Part shown: one piece after another, positions 20,267 to 47,751 of the stretch
Numbering within the stretch: position 1 is the stretch's first letter
Layout: the number at the start of each line of letters is the position of its first letter
DNA from: Lingula anatina
Taxonomy: Eukaryota > Brachiopoda > Lingulata > Lingulida > Lingulidae
NCBI RefSeq assembly: GCF_001039355.2
Contig: NW_019775702.1
Span: 139,155-186,905, forward strand
Length of the DNA stretch: 47,751 bases
Direction: 5' to 3'
Position numbers and translations under genes: made by a program
The notes under the pieces: model-generated
Database searches by the model: none
Told to the model about the DNA's origin: nothing
The model's input: only the letters and a program-made list of their open reading frames with translations

Positions 20267-22351
20267 ATGCCTTGCGATTTCAACGGTGTTTGGAAACATG
20301 ACAAGACTGAAAACTTTGATGCATTTCTGGATGCTCTTGGTAAGTTGGAAAATCATGATGAAATGTACGATTACTAATATGAATATCTTTTGCGCCTGCT
20401 TTTAAATGAACAATGTAAAGTTGCAAAGGCGTGGTTACATATACCTGAATTTACCCTCTTGCCTGGACTCTGAAATATAGGATAGTTTCAATGAGGTTTG
20501 AGCGTCCAGAAGATTTCGCAATACTTAATGGTTTCATGCTCTCTGTTCGGATTAGTTAGCTTAAAGTCTGTGTCTATTGCAATGGAATACCGCCCATTGA
20601 TTACTTTGAATTAAGTCAACAAATCAGGACAATGAAGCTCCATTCTACATTGAGTTATTCTCCTCACGGCCTCTGTGCCGTTTAGGCTGAGAAAAAAAAC
20701 GTAGGTGGCAGCTGTTGAAGTTGATGGTAGGAAAAGCCGAACACGTTAAGTAGGAAAATTCTTAAATCTCGAGAGAGGAGGAGGGGCATCTGACTTCCAC
20801 CTCCAATCCCCACGCACACACAACCTTGATAAATACTGCCATTTTGTGTGTGATGAAGTCACATATGCTAGGGGGCACACGTATATAAACACACCAATAC
20901 ACCCCAAAGGACCTTACTATTAGGTTTAGAGATGCACGCGCGCGTGTGTGTGAAGCCTGTGGGTGGGGGACAGCGGCTGCGGTCTGCTTTTACTCTAACA
21001 TATAATCGCGTAATAAGGCAGTTACCTTTTCCTATTCCAAATTGCAATGGACATTTTTAGATTACTGCCGCTTCTATGTCTTTGTGAAAGGGCATATTCA
21101 GTAGCATGAATGTGTCACCATGGCAATGAGTTCTTCTCAGTAGATATGTTTGAGATTTTGCCACGTTTTACCTTTTTATTTACATATTATCAGCCTGCAC
21201 TAACGTAGTTACTGTGTTGCAAAGCCAATTCAACACACCAACTGGTTTTTATGCAAACGTTTTTCGCAAAAATCTTTAGGAGTAAACGCCGCAAAAAGGA
21301 AGATAGCAGCGGCTATAACGCCAGTAATGGAGATAACACAGGACGGTGACAAGTTTGTGGTGAACGCGTCAGGGGGACCAGGAGGGGCCACAAAACTGGA
21401 GTTCACCATAGGACAAGAATTTGAGTCCGAGATGTTTGGCCATAAAATGAAGGTAATTCAAAATGACCCTGCATCCTGTCATTCTACTTGGTAATATTTG
21501 TGAAGAAAAAACGAATCCTTAAATGCAAGGCAAAACAAAGATAAATGGTTCATACATTTAAATTATCAAATACAATCCGAAAAACTTTCATACCGCTAGT
21601 TTACGGCCAATCTGGAAGTAGGCCTGCATCAGACTGATGTGAATATTTGATAATTTTCGTTATGATCCAACTACAAAGCCAATGAAGATTTTGCTCTAAG
21701 AGTTTTGCATATTGAAAAACTAATGAAAAAGGTGCCCTCCCTCACCTCACAACGTTTTGCTCATTTTCAGAACAAGCCGAGTTGGGACGGTAACAAACTG
21801 AAGATGATTATGACGCCCTTGGGTGATCTGAAAGGTCCGATAGTCATCACCAGAGTGGTTCAAGGAGATGAATTAAATCAGGTCACTCATTTTATATATT
21901 TATCAAATCATTTCTAATATATATAATATATTTCTAATATATGCACCTTCTTTTAACAGTTAAAGTTGAATCCCTGAAAGTCGGTCTTTCCACGAACATC
22001 CCTAAACGCAGATGCACTAGTATATAAATGACACATCCGTGAAATGCATGTATGTATATTGGCTGATATATATGTCTGAGGGGGCATTAAAAATTATATG
22101 TAACTTCTGACCCATCTGCCTAGAAAAATAGGTATATGTACCTTAGGGCGTGTTTTAATCAAGCTTGATTACACGTACCCTACATTTGCAACTGTGAGTA
22201 TACAGCGAACAGATAAATACACATGTGGTCTAAATGCCCCCCCCCCTCCCAATAGACCACTCTATGCCAGAGAAATAACTGAAATTCTTATCAATTTCAG
22301 AGGATGGAGGTTGGAAATGTAATATGCACACGCATCTTCAAAAAACAGTAG
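20267..22351 (+). CDS. Fatty-acid-binding protein, second subtype, 135 aa
   Basis: Exons are 20267-20339, 21280-21452, 21771-21881 and 22301-22351 (stop TAG 22349-22351), phases 1, 0, 0. It starts MPCDFNGVWKHDKTENFDAF, close to the gene at 17699. Exon 2 has one extra codon because of a small Gly-rich insertion (SGGPGGATKLEF). Pocket residues are Trp in SWDGNKL, Arg in ITRVVQGDELNQ and Arg in CTRIFKKQ. The CTRIF string, with Thr before Arg, is closer to the R-x-Y class FABPs than the CKR of its neighbours, but the Tyr is again Phe. Poly(A) signal candidates lie at 22650-22655 and 22707-22712. It is the last FABP of the array; the next gene is on the other strand. Confidence 0.92.
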
Positions 22352-23685
22352 TCCCCGCCTAGTCAAGAAACACCCGGTTTTGACTATTTATCCGGAAAAA
22401 AGATGATCTGTGCTTGTTGTTCAGCCGTTTTAATACTAGTCTGTGTTGATGTTAGTTATTTCAGATAGCAGGGATAAATATACGGACACTGCCCCAGGAA
22501 CCGTTTTTTAAACACTTGAGGACGTTTTCTCGTAGAATATGGAAAACTAGATTTCTCGTCTTCGATGAGGAATCGCATCACTACATGTACATAACGTACT
22601 CCATAATAGTGCGAGATAGATTTTGAAAAAATTTTCTAGATATTTTGTTAATAAAACGTTTTTTTTTTTTATTATTATTTTTCTCCTTTATATATTACAC
22701 GTGAAAAATAAACGCATTTTAGAGAATTAGTTTGTTTCTTTCTTTACCACGCATGCGGATCCGTCAACTCGTGTCTGGAAACGCGCACTGTGTTGAATCT
22801 GGCTTGATGTTGTGAGAAGCGCCCATAGCACGTATTTTTTAACTACTTCAATTTCACTCAATACTTATACCTTTACGGTATCTCACGAGTAAATGAACAT
22901 TCTTTTATCAACAGCCTTAATGAAAATCACGTATAATTTTATTTCAAATAATTACAGTCCCTATCCGGCCCAATATAAAGATATATCATTACAGTAAGAG
23001 CGACCGTCATAATAAGCTTGGTGGTCTCAACGCTAAATTTCTCATGCAAACTGTCAGGTATATAGGCTGGGAAGGTATGGCATACAGGCGGGGAGGAACG
23101 GAAGACTTGTGTCTAACGCTTCTCGCAATCTCACAAAAGAGAGAAAGAATAAAGAACTCCGTAACTGAGAAAAGAATAAAGAACTCTGTAACTGAGACAT
23201 ACCATATGCTTATGGAAGAGTAACTTTAGTGTTACTCTATAGTTAGAACCAACCATTATCAAGCAGTTTTCCCATTATAAACCCCACCCCTTCATTGAGC
23301 ACTGTAATATCTAGAAAAAAATGGCGATTTACAAGCCTGTGTGTCCACAAACGGCACAAACTATCCAGATCGTAAAAGATATCTCTCAATCACTAGGTCT
23401 CTCTCTTTCTCTCTCATCAACAGGTTTTAACCCATAAAAGGGCATCTCGTATTGTGCTCTTTCTATAGGTTACGGTAATACAACAGTAACAACTATAGTA
23501 CCAGACAATGTAACACATTAGGTAAGTAGAACTACAATCCGACGGTAGCCAATGTAGAAATATTATACAGCAGTTAGGTTTCTTCAGGTGTACAGCATGG
23601 CTTCATATAAAAGAATATCAACAGTATTTTAGCTAATTAATTAGTCCACCACTTGCTTCTGGGCAATATGTCTGTAAGTACACAA

Positions 23686-23732
<47 letters not shown>
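23686..23732. repeat. (AAT)n microsatellite
   Basis: About 15 consecutive AAT units in non-coding sequence between the FABP array and coronin. Confidence 0.95.
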
Positions 23733-23734
<2 letters not shown>

Positions 23735-25173
23735 TGGACTCTGTCTACAAGTCGCAGTATAACAATATTATTACAATATAATCATATCTACATTATAGAA
23801 TGTATTTCCATGACGAGTGTACATGAATTTGGCATGGTTCTCAATCACAGTAGGCAACCTCCAACTTCTATCACCAAACTCTCACAGTTTTCAGACCACC
23901 TATAGCCAACTCTATTACAATAAATAATAAGGTCAATCACAAGGCTTCGGCTACTGATCTAATCAGCTCTACTGATAACTGTTACTTAGGTGAACTCTTC
24001 CTGCTCTCAGAGCAAAACTTGCTGCTTAACAATCTTTCATTCTGTATGTGATCTCCAAGCTATGAAACATTACACAAATATGCCAGTTTTCTCTGTGATA
24101 AAGGCGAGAATCCAAATGTAACCCAAAGAGCTCAGCTCATCCTACATCATCACACAGTGGCCAAGCTATGATGTCTATGTCTTGAGGAGAGTGTTATGTA
24201 CAGGTCTGCACTGTTCCAGACACAGGCTTGTATCAATATCAAGAAACCCATCACAGAACCAACATTAATACTACATGCAAGTTAATTAAATATCTGCTAA
24301 ACTGAATATTTTGAAGTGTGGCTTAAGTTATTCATTTTAGAAAAGATTACATACAATTCTTTGAAAGGGGTTAACAAGTCCTTCAAATATACAATAAGTG
24401 GAGATTTATCCCAGCAGTAATTTTATACAACACCACCACTTCTTGTTATATAGCAGTATAGTAAATAAATATTAGCATGCCTAGTAGTCTATATGGAATA
24501 TAATCACAAGCATATAGAGTATAGCTCACTGGAGAATAGTTTTCAAAAACATGATGAGGCCACATATGCCAATCAGCCTTATATCTACTTAATCTACATA
24601 TACACAAACATTTGCATTAATATTCATATAAAAGCAATTGCATATGACATTCAGATTATCTGTTTAATACACAGGTGTCCAGACCACTCACAGACAATAC
24701 TGCACTGGTGGTGAGAACACTATACCTAATGCTCTCATCTGTTATTGGAATAGTAAACACTTGCCATCATGGACACTTGTCATCATTTAAGAATCACTGC
24801 CATAAAACTCTCAAAACTGATAAATGTGGTGGTAAAATTTTCTGCCCTCTTGATACTTATAATGCCCTCAACTAGTTTATGTGTCAAAATAAAAGGGGTC
24901 TTGAATAACCCACCACGGGCCAGGAAGCACAGTATCTCTCCATGCAGTGAAAATCTGTGAGAATCTGGAATTTGTGTCTAATTGACTCAGTCAACTGTAC
25001 ATTTGACTGAAATAAGCTGCAATCACATGGAAGCAAGCATTTTTTTTCCATTGTACTTTGTCTTTAACAATAAAATGATATTCATACTTAACAGAGCATT
25101 ATGAAATATGTATGAAAAAAGCAACCATTTGCAAAACATTCTTTTTCTTCTTTTTCTTTTTCAACAGTTTCAC

Positions 25174-25179
25174 TTTATT
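25174..25179 (-). promoter_or_regulatory. Poly(A) signal for the distal coronin last exon
   Basis: AATAAA on the minus strand, 91 nt beyond the stop codon at 25270-25272. Confidence 0.5.
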
Positions 25180-25269
25180 GTCTTTGCTGTGATTTACTGA
25201 GTCTTATTATAGCAAGGACAGGATGCTACCTATCCCAGTCTGTAGATAGAGCAGCACTGCTGCAGCCAA

Positions 25270-41805
<16,536 letters not shown>

Positions 41806-42942
41806 CTAAAAGAGGAAAATGAGTGAAGATAACTTGACCTATTTTTCATCCACTGGGTTGAATTTTAAGATCCCATTCTTGTTTTTTGCTTTCAAAGAGC
41901 CTTCACAGACAAACAACACTCCTAATCTTAGAACCATGTCACTGACCTCTTTTAGAGTCTAATACTGATTTCTGAAGTGATGTTTCAGTTGAATTAGACT
42001 CTGTCTTCCAGTTATTGGCTTCAAAGCGGAACCGGTATTGGGTATGATGGTGCGCATGTGCAAAGGTCAATATGAAGTGTCTCGTGACAGCTGAACGTGG
42101 CATTACGATACCTGAGGGCGGACCTGAAATAGCACGTGGCCCATTTAAACGTTATCAGTGAGTTTTCAGTTTATATCAACAGAAAATGAAAAATAAATCA
42201 ATAAATGTTTTTAACTTTCTCACCTTAAAATGCGTGTATGGGATCAGAGTGACTAGAAAGGGTAGGGGGTANACCCCCCCCCCCCCCCCCAAATCTGCTA
42301 CTGTAATTGATAATCTTATTTATTGATTCACTATTCCTAATCACCACCCAACTATAGCCCATTTCGGACCTGTCCTGAAAAAAATCATCAAAATGTGTCA
42401 AGGTCAATATATATTTTTATTTCCTTACAAACAGTGCGGATCAGTTGTTTTTTACCAGATTCGTACCAGTAATTACTGCTGCCAACACAGTTTTTTACAT
42501 GTTATTTTAAGTCTGAATTTGTCTCATATCTGACTTAAGAAGAAAAACTATTTTAAATATGAAAATGAAATCATTGTGAATATATGTGCAAGTAAGCATG
42601 TTTACGCTTGGAACTTGTCCTTCAAAACACATAAAGGTTAACTTTGCTTCCTTTTTAAAATTATTTATGTCAGTAATAAAAAAACTGAAAGTGACAGATT
42701 GTTTCTCTCATTACATGAGCTTTTGGTGGCCAATGCATCAGCTTCACAAATCATCGATCACATCCGGCTCCAGTTCCTGGAGTTGGAACTATGTCCTTGA
42801 AACTGCGTGCGGTCATAATGCTTCATTACGTCTTTCGCAAGCACAGTCTTCAGTTCCTTTTTATAGCAACTCTAAATGAGAACCAGATACCAAACACAGA
42901 GGTCTGTTTAACAGCGCAGTCGTTGCGAATATTACGGAAAAC
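41806..42942. other. Divergent promoter region between coronin and the CUB gene
   Basis: Coronin (-) and the CUB gene (+) start on either side, so their promoters and 5' UTRs lie here. A good minus-strand donor (CCTCAG|GTATCG, exon edge 42112) could end the coronin 5' UTR exon. An n and C-run at 42272-42290 mark the start of the first CUB-block copy, which interrupts the true layout. Confidence 0.5.
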
Positions 42943-44586
42943 ATGAATTCGACATGTTTGAAACTTCTTTTGCTTCAGGTTTTTGGCGTGGTTGACTTTT
43001 GTTTGGGGCAATATGTAACAGGTAAGTTTAATATATTCTCTCTCCCCTTGAATGCATGAGGTTTCTAATTGACAGAGAAATAAGACCTAATGTCCTCTGC
43101 AAGTATTTGGACCCAATCTCATGCAGGCACTAGTACTGTAGGACACATCCCTGTCATCCCTGTCAGAAACTGAATTGTCCACAGACTTCTCTTTGTCCAA
43201 TTTTCGGGTTTTCAAACCCAAGTGACTTTTAAAATGCCAGACGAATAATCTGGTTAATGTAGTCAACAGAGTTCATATGTAGTGGTGTAAGTGGTGCTCC
43301 ATAAAACACAATTTCAGTTACGTGCACGTGGGTAAAATACACTGGAGCCATCATGTATGAGTTTGTCTGTTAACATACTAGTAATTTAAAAGAGCCTTTT
43401 TTTCACAGATTGTTTTCGACTTTTCCATCCTGACACTGTTTTACATTTAAGTTATCAGAAAACGTGCGGAAGCTTAAGAATAAGAACTAGCTTGGTGTCA
43501 CTTATATAGAATATTTTCAGTTACCCAGTTTTGGAAACCCGTAAATGTCGTAAATGCGCTGTTTCAAAGGTTGTGGAACGTGCAGCCGATTTTGGAATCA
43601 TGTCCATTTCTTGGACAGATCATTGAAAGAGGCTAGGGTATATTAGTTTTATTGGAGTTTTCCCATCATTCGCTATCGTTTGCTTGCTCTCCCCTCGAAA
43701 ACAGAAGAAAAGGGGATATTATTAGGTTTTACGTGTAATATTTCAGATACATGTGCGGTAGGGTCAGGATCAGTGGTGCCACCTGCCAAGATAGGCTACA
43801 CCAGTGCCAGAAATGACAGTTCAGCATGCACGTGGGAAATAACGGGACAACCGGGACAGGTAAAGCCACTTATTAAAGCTACAGCACAAGGAATTTCAAG
43901 TAAATTAAAGAGCACCATGTTTTGGCGATACTTTTCAGTGGTGGGCCATGCAAGTATTATATTCCTTCATGATTTTTTGTTTTCCAGATGTTAAGTACAT
44001 GCCTAATAATGCACAATCGTTAACACGATAACATTAACTCATGCAGGGTTGACAAAGATGTTAAAATTTTTAAACTTTCTTGTTGATTTTCCGCATTGTT
44101 TTGATGGCAGTGTTTAAGCTTTAAAATAGTCTGAGAATGTTACATCAAAACGGATTTTGATTTCATTTTCCCCACTGTTCTCTTTACAGATTACATTATG
44201 CAGTCATTCATTTACCTATCGATTCCAAACACCCTATATTCTACTCTGAAAACAAACATCAGTTAGGCCGGGACGTATACTATAACGAAAAAAGTGACCC
44301 AGAACAATCTCAATCACATATTTGTAAGAGATTGCAGATTAAATACGAAATACTTAATTTCAGCGGTTGGCTTTCTGGACCATTACTTTTTCATTGAGCG
44401 CCATAGCTGTTTTATGTTTGTCAAATGCAATGCGAAGTATTAAGTGAAATGTCATTGTATCAAAGTGAATAATTTATTAGTTACTTCCTAAATACACTGA
44501 AGTTGCGTGTTTCTCTCTCTTACTCCCCCCCCCCCTTCCAGACACACGTACGTCAGTTGCTCATAGCACGGAGGATGTTTTGTTCA
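42273..44586. repeat. Large direct repeat, copy A (CUB block; probable alternative haplotype)
   Basis: Matches about 44825-47181 nearly base for base, including introns. It starts at an n with a C-run (42272) and ends at another n (44587), shortly before exon 3 would appear. Differences are SNPs, a (CT)n expansion at about 45610-45634 in the other copy, and a small insertion near 45173-45187. Confidence 0.9.
42943..43859 (+). CDS. Secreted CUB-domain protein, exons 1-2 only (copy A)
   Basis: Exon 42943-43021 encodes a signal peptide (MNSTCLKLLLLQVFGVVDFC, then LGQYVT). Exon 43747-43859 encodes the first half of a CUB domain (DTCAVGSGSVVPPAKIGYTS, then ACTWEITGQPGQ), with the first two CUB cysteines and the C-x-W-x-I pattern. 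Phases 1 then 0 match copy B. Exon 3 is missing because the block stops at the n at 44587. It is almost certainly the other allele of the gene at 45520. The visible coding differences are Thr versus Arg at residue 26 and one synonymous change. Confidence 0.8.
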
Positions 44587-45519
44587 NGATTATTTGAAGC
44601 GGGGGGTTCACGGATGCAATGCCGACCGTCTCCCCCCCCCCTCCCTTGGCATGGGGTTTGGGGCCCGCTGAAGGGCCCAAAAAATTTGGTATTTTAGAGG
44701 GCAAACGGTGCCATTTGGTATGGTTTAGAACTACGATTCAGCAAGTCAAAATTCTAATTTCAAGAGGGGACCATTGATGTGATTTTTTTCAGAAATCGAA
44801 AGGGGGGGATCAGGACCCCCCTGACCCCCCCCCCCCCCCACCCAAATCTGCTACTGTAATTGATAATCTTATTTATTGATTCACTATTCCTAATCACCAC
44901 CCAACTATAGCCCATTTCGGACCTGACCTGAAAAAAAAATCAAAAATGTGTCAAGTTCAATATATATATTTTTATTTCCTTACAAACAGTGCGGATCAGT
45001 TGTTTTTTACCAGATTCATACCAGTAATTACTGCTGCCAACATAGTTCTTTTACATGTTATTTTAAGTCTGGATTTGTCGCATATCCGGCTTAAGAAGAA
45101 AAACTATTTTAAATACGAAAATGAAATCATTGTGTATATATGTGCAAGATAGCATGTTTACGCTTGGAACTTGTTTAAAACTTAGAACTTGTCCTTCAAA
45201 ACACATAAAGGTTAACTTTGCTTCCTTTTTAAAATTATTTATGTCAGTTATAAAAAAACTGAAAGTGACAGTTTGTTTCTCTCATTACATGAGCTTTTGG
45301 TGGCCAATGCATCAGCTTCACAAATCATCGATCACATCCTGCCCTAGTTCCTGGAGTTGGAACTATGTCCTTGAAACTGCGTGCAGTCATTATTATGCTT
45401 CATTACGTCTTTCGCAAGCACAGGCTTCGGTTCCTTTTTATAGCAACTCTAAATGAGAACCAGATATCAAACACAGAGGTCTGTTTAACAGCGCAGTCGT
45501 TGCAAATATTGCGGAAAAC
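43860..45519. other. CUB intron, assembly joins and unique low-complexity segment
   Basis: Rest of copy A intron 2 up to the n at 44587. This is followed by about 240 bp not found in the other copy (44588-44825), rich in G and C runs, and then copy B upstream sequence from about 44826. No exon is seen before 45520. Confidence 0.6.
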
Positions 45520-45604
45520 ATGAATTCGACATGTTTGAAACTTCTTTTGCTTCAGGTTTTTGGCGTGGTTGACTTTTGTTTGGGGCAATATGTTAGAGGT
45601 AAGT

Positions 45605-45635
<31 letters not shown>

Positions 45636-47181
45636 CTTGAATATATGAGGTTCCTCATTGACAGAGAAATAAGACCTAATGCCCTTTGCAAGTATTTGGA
45701 CCAAATCTCATGCAGGCACTAGTACTGTAGGACACATCCCTGTCATCCCTGTCAGAAACTGAATTGTGCACAGACTTCTCTTTGTCCAATCTTCGGATTT
45801 TCAAACCTAAGTGACTTTTAAAATGCCAGGCGAATAATCTGGTTAATGTAGTCAACAGAGTTCATATGTAGTGGTGTAAGTGGTGCTCCATAAAACACAA
45901 TTTCAGTTACGTGCACGTGGGTAAAATACACTGAAGCCATCATGTACGAGTTTGTCTGTTAACATACAAGTAATATAAAAGAGCTTTTTTTTTCACAGAT
46001 TGTTTTCGACGTTTCCATCCTGACACTGTTTTACATTTAAGTTATATCAGAAATCGTGCGGAAGCTTAAGAATAAGAACTAGTTTGGTGTCACTTATATA
46101 GAATATTTTCAGTTAGCCAGTTTTGGAAACCCGTAAATGTTGTAAATGCGCTGTTTCAAAGGGTTGTGGAACGTGCAGCCGATTTTGGAATCATGTCCAT
46201 TTCTTGGACAGATCATTGAAAGAGGCAAGGGTATATTAGTTTTATTGGAGTTTTCCCATCATTCGCTATCGTTTGCTTGCTCTCCTCCCGAAAACAGAAG
46301 AAAAGGGGATATTATTAGGTTTTACGTGTAATATTTCAGATACGTGTGCGGTAGGGTCAGGATCAGTGGTGCCACCTGCCAAGATAGGCTACACCAGTGC
46401 CAGAAATGACAGTTCAGCATGCACGTGGGAAATAACGGGACAACCGGGACAGGTAAAGCCACTTATTAAAGTTACAGCACAAGGAATTTCAAGTAAATTA
46501 AAGAGCATCATGTTTTGGCGATACTTTTCAGTGGTGGGCCATGCAAGTATTATATTCCTTCATGATTTTTTGTTTTCCAGATGTTAAGTACATGCCTAAT
46601 AATGCACAATCGTTAACACGATAACATTAACTCATGCAGGGTTGACAAAGATGTTAAAATTTTTAAACTTTCTTGTTGATTTTCCGCATTGCTTTGATGG
46701 TAGTGTTAAAGCTTTAAAATAGTCTGAGAATGTTACATCAAAACGGATTTTGATTTCATTTTCCCCACTGTTCTCTTTACAGATTACATTATGCAGTCAT
46801 TCATTTACCTATCGATTCCAAACACCCTATATTCTACCCTGAAAACAAACATCAGTTAGGCCAGGACGTATACTATAACGAAAAAAGTGACCCAGAACAA
46901 TCTCAATCACATATTTCTAAGAGATTGCAGATTAAATACGAAATACTTAATTTCAGCGGTTGGCTTTCTGGACCATTACTTTTTCATTGAGCGCCATAGC
47001 TGTTTTATGTTTGTCAAATGCAATGCGAAGTATTAAGTGAAATGTCATTGTATCAAAGTGAATAATTTATTAGTTACTTCCTAAATACACTGAACTTGCG
47101 TGTTTCTCTCTCTTACTCCCCCCCCCCCCCCCCTCCAGACACACGTACGTCAGTTGCTCATAGCACGGAGGATGTTTTGTT
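44825..47181. repeat. Large direct repeat, copy B (CUB block)
   Basis: Counterpart of 42273-44586. It starts in a C-run followed by CCCAAATCTGCTACTGTAAT and continues past the point where copy A breaks, into exon 3. Confidence 0.9.
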
Positions 47182-47448
47182 CGTTTCTTTTAGACTTTCT
47201 GTCTCTCACTTTTCTGTTTCAGGTACTAGTGCTCCGTATATCGTTTAGTGGAACATTTCGACATGAATGGATCGAAAAATGTACTTTGGCATACGTGGAT
47301 ATCGTCCAGAGCAATTCGAACCTTAGACAGGGCAGGTTTTGTGGCAACACAAACCCACGGTATTATCAATACATAGATGGCGGGGTGCGGATAAGATTTG
47401 TGACCCACATGAAAGGCGTACAACTTAACATTTTGGTCTATAATCGAG
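45520..47448 (+). CDS. Secreted CUB-domain protein, first three exons (copy B, continues past window)
   Basis: Exons are 45520-45598 (signal peptide, 26 codons plus 1 nt), 46340-46452 and 47223-47448 (ending in phase 1 at donor CGAG|gtgaga). The CUB domain spans about residues 27-140, with all four canonical cysteines: TCAVG, ACTWEI, EKCTLAYVDI and GRFCGN. LAYVDIV and RIRFVTH are typical CUB strands. CUB domains are extracellular protein- or ligand-binding modules found in proteases, complement-like and matrix proteins. Which of these this is cannot be told because later exons lie outside the window. No stop codon is reached in frame at the last exon's donor. Confidence 0.85.
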
Positions 47449-47751
47449 GTGAGACGAAGCTGCATTTATATCGGTACTAATTTATAAAGTCTCAAAAACG
47501 TCATCCGACGAACAGATTATAGTCTGAGGCCGCTAGTTTAGTAGATGTAAGCGGCAACTGCATTTCAGTTCTAAAATTTGACTCTGGGCTGCGAAGGGGT
47601 AAAATATTTTAGTGTGTCAAAAATGTATAGCAACTGTATAGAATTGCAACATAACGTATAAAGCGGCAAAAATATGCTACTAGGATGTGCGGCCTGCATT
47701 CAACAATAGTAATGATATTTATGATAATGAAAATGGTACAATGTATCAACG
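47449..47751. other. Start of the next CUB-gene intron
   Basis: Sequence after the exon 3 donor. No further exon is recognised before the window ends. Confidence 0.6.

Larger units (their letters stand above)
22352..25269. other. Convergent intergenic region and coronin 3' UTR
   Basis: This lies between the convergent FABP array (+) and coronin (-). It contains FABP poly(A) signals (22650, 22707), a ~30-bp tandem duplication at about 23142-23198 (AAGAATAAAGAACTC repeated), an (AAT)n tract at 23686-23732, and the coronin 3' UTR near 25270 with a reverse-strand AATAAA at 25174-25179. The ORFs at 24493-24960 have no recognisable family. Confidence 0.55.

Noticed and set aside
43680-43994. 104-codon ORF as a single-exon gene (also 46273-46587)
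   Set aside because: Only the middle is coding (CUB exon 2); the rest crosses both splice sites into intron sequence.

Overview
This is animal nuclear DNA: AT-rich, with GT-AG introns, AATAAA poly(A) signals and microsatellites. It carries metazoan gene families: intracellular fatty-acid-binding proteins (FABP), GLOD4, a short-type coronin and a secreted CUB protein. The style (compact four-exon FABP genes, many small repeats, very high heterozygosity) suggests a marine invertebrate. I cannot fix the phylum from sequence alone.

Layout. 1-447: non-coding. 448-5065: a nearly exact second copy of 11053-15858, with one complete FABP gene (2159-3244) and exon 1 only of a second (4430-4505). 5216-5709 (+): the last two coding exons of GLOD4. 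8590-10577 (+): a 152-residue FABP with an N-terminal extension. 12928-14016 and 15197-16822 (+): the two FABP genes of the duplicated block, here both complete. 17699-19007 and 20267-22351 (+): two more FABP genes of a second subtype. 25270-41802 (-): a whole coronin gene with an 8.4 kb first coding intron and two alternative last coding exons. 42943-43859 and 45520-47448 (+): two near-identical copies of the start of a secreted CUB-domain gene. The second copy runs towards the window edge, and its later exons lie outside.

Every complete FABP copy keeps the classic structure: exon 1 ends in phase 1, the other two introns are phase 0, and exon 2 is about 170 nt. All keep the Trp/Arg/Arg ligand-pocket positions of intestinal-type FABP (FABP2). 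Their role would be cytosolic fatty-acid transport. Coronin is an actin regulator and is not functionally tied to the FABPs; the genes are simply neighbours.

An important caution is that the two big duplications (FABP block and CUB block) look like unmerged haplotypes rather than real duplications. Each truncated copy ends at a single n, usually at a poly-G/C run. Five variants also show that the 15860-16051 segment continues the haplotype of 448-5065, not that of 11053-15858. The true locus probably has five FABP genes and one CUB gene.

The most interesting biology is: (1) eight consensus 5' splice sites in a row, 40 nt apart, from a minisatellite grown out of a coronin exon end; (2) alternative coronin coiled-coil last exons; (3) an FABP exon 3 almost identical between paralogs whose other exons have diverged; (4) a triplicated 3' splice site in an FABP intron; (5) a 551-bp foldback transposon.
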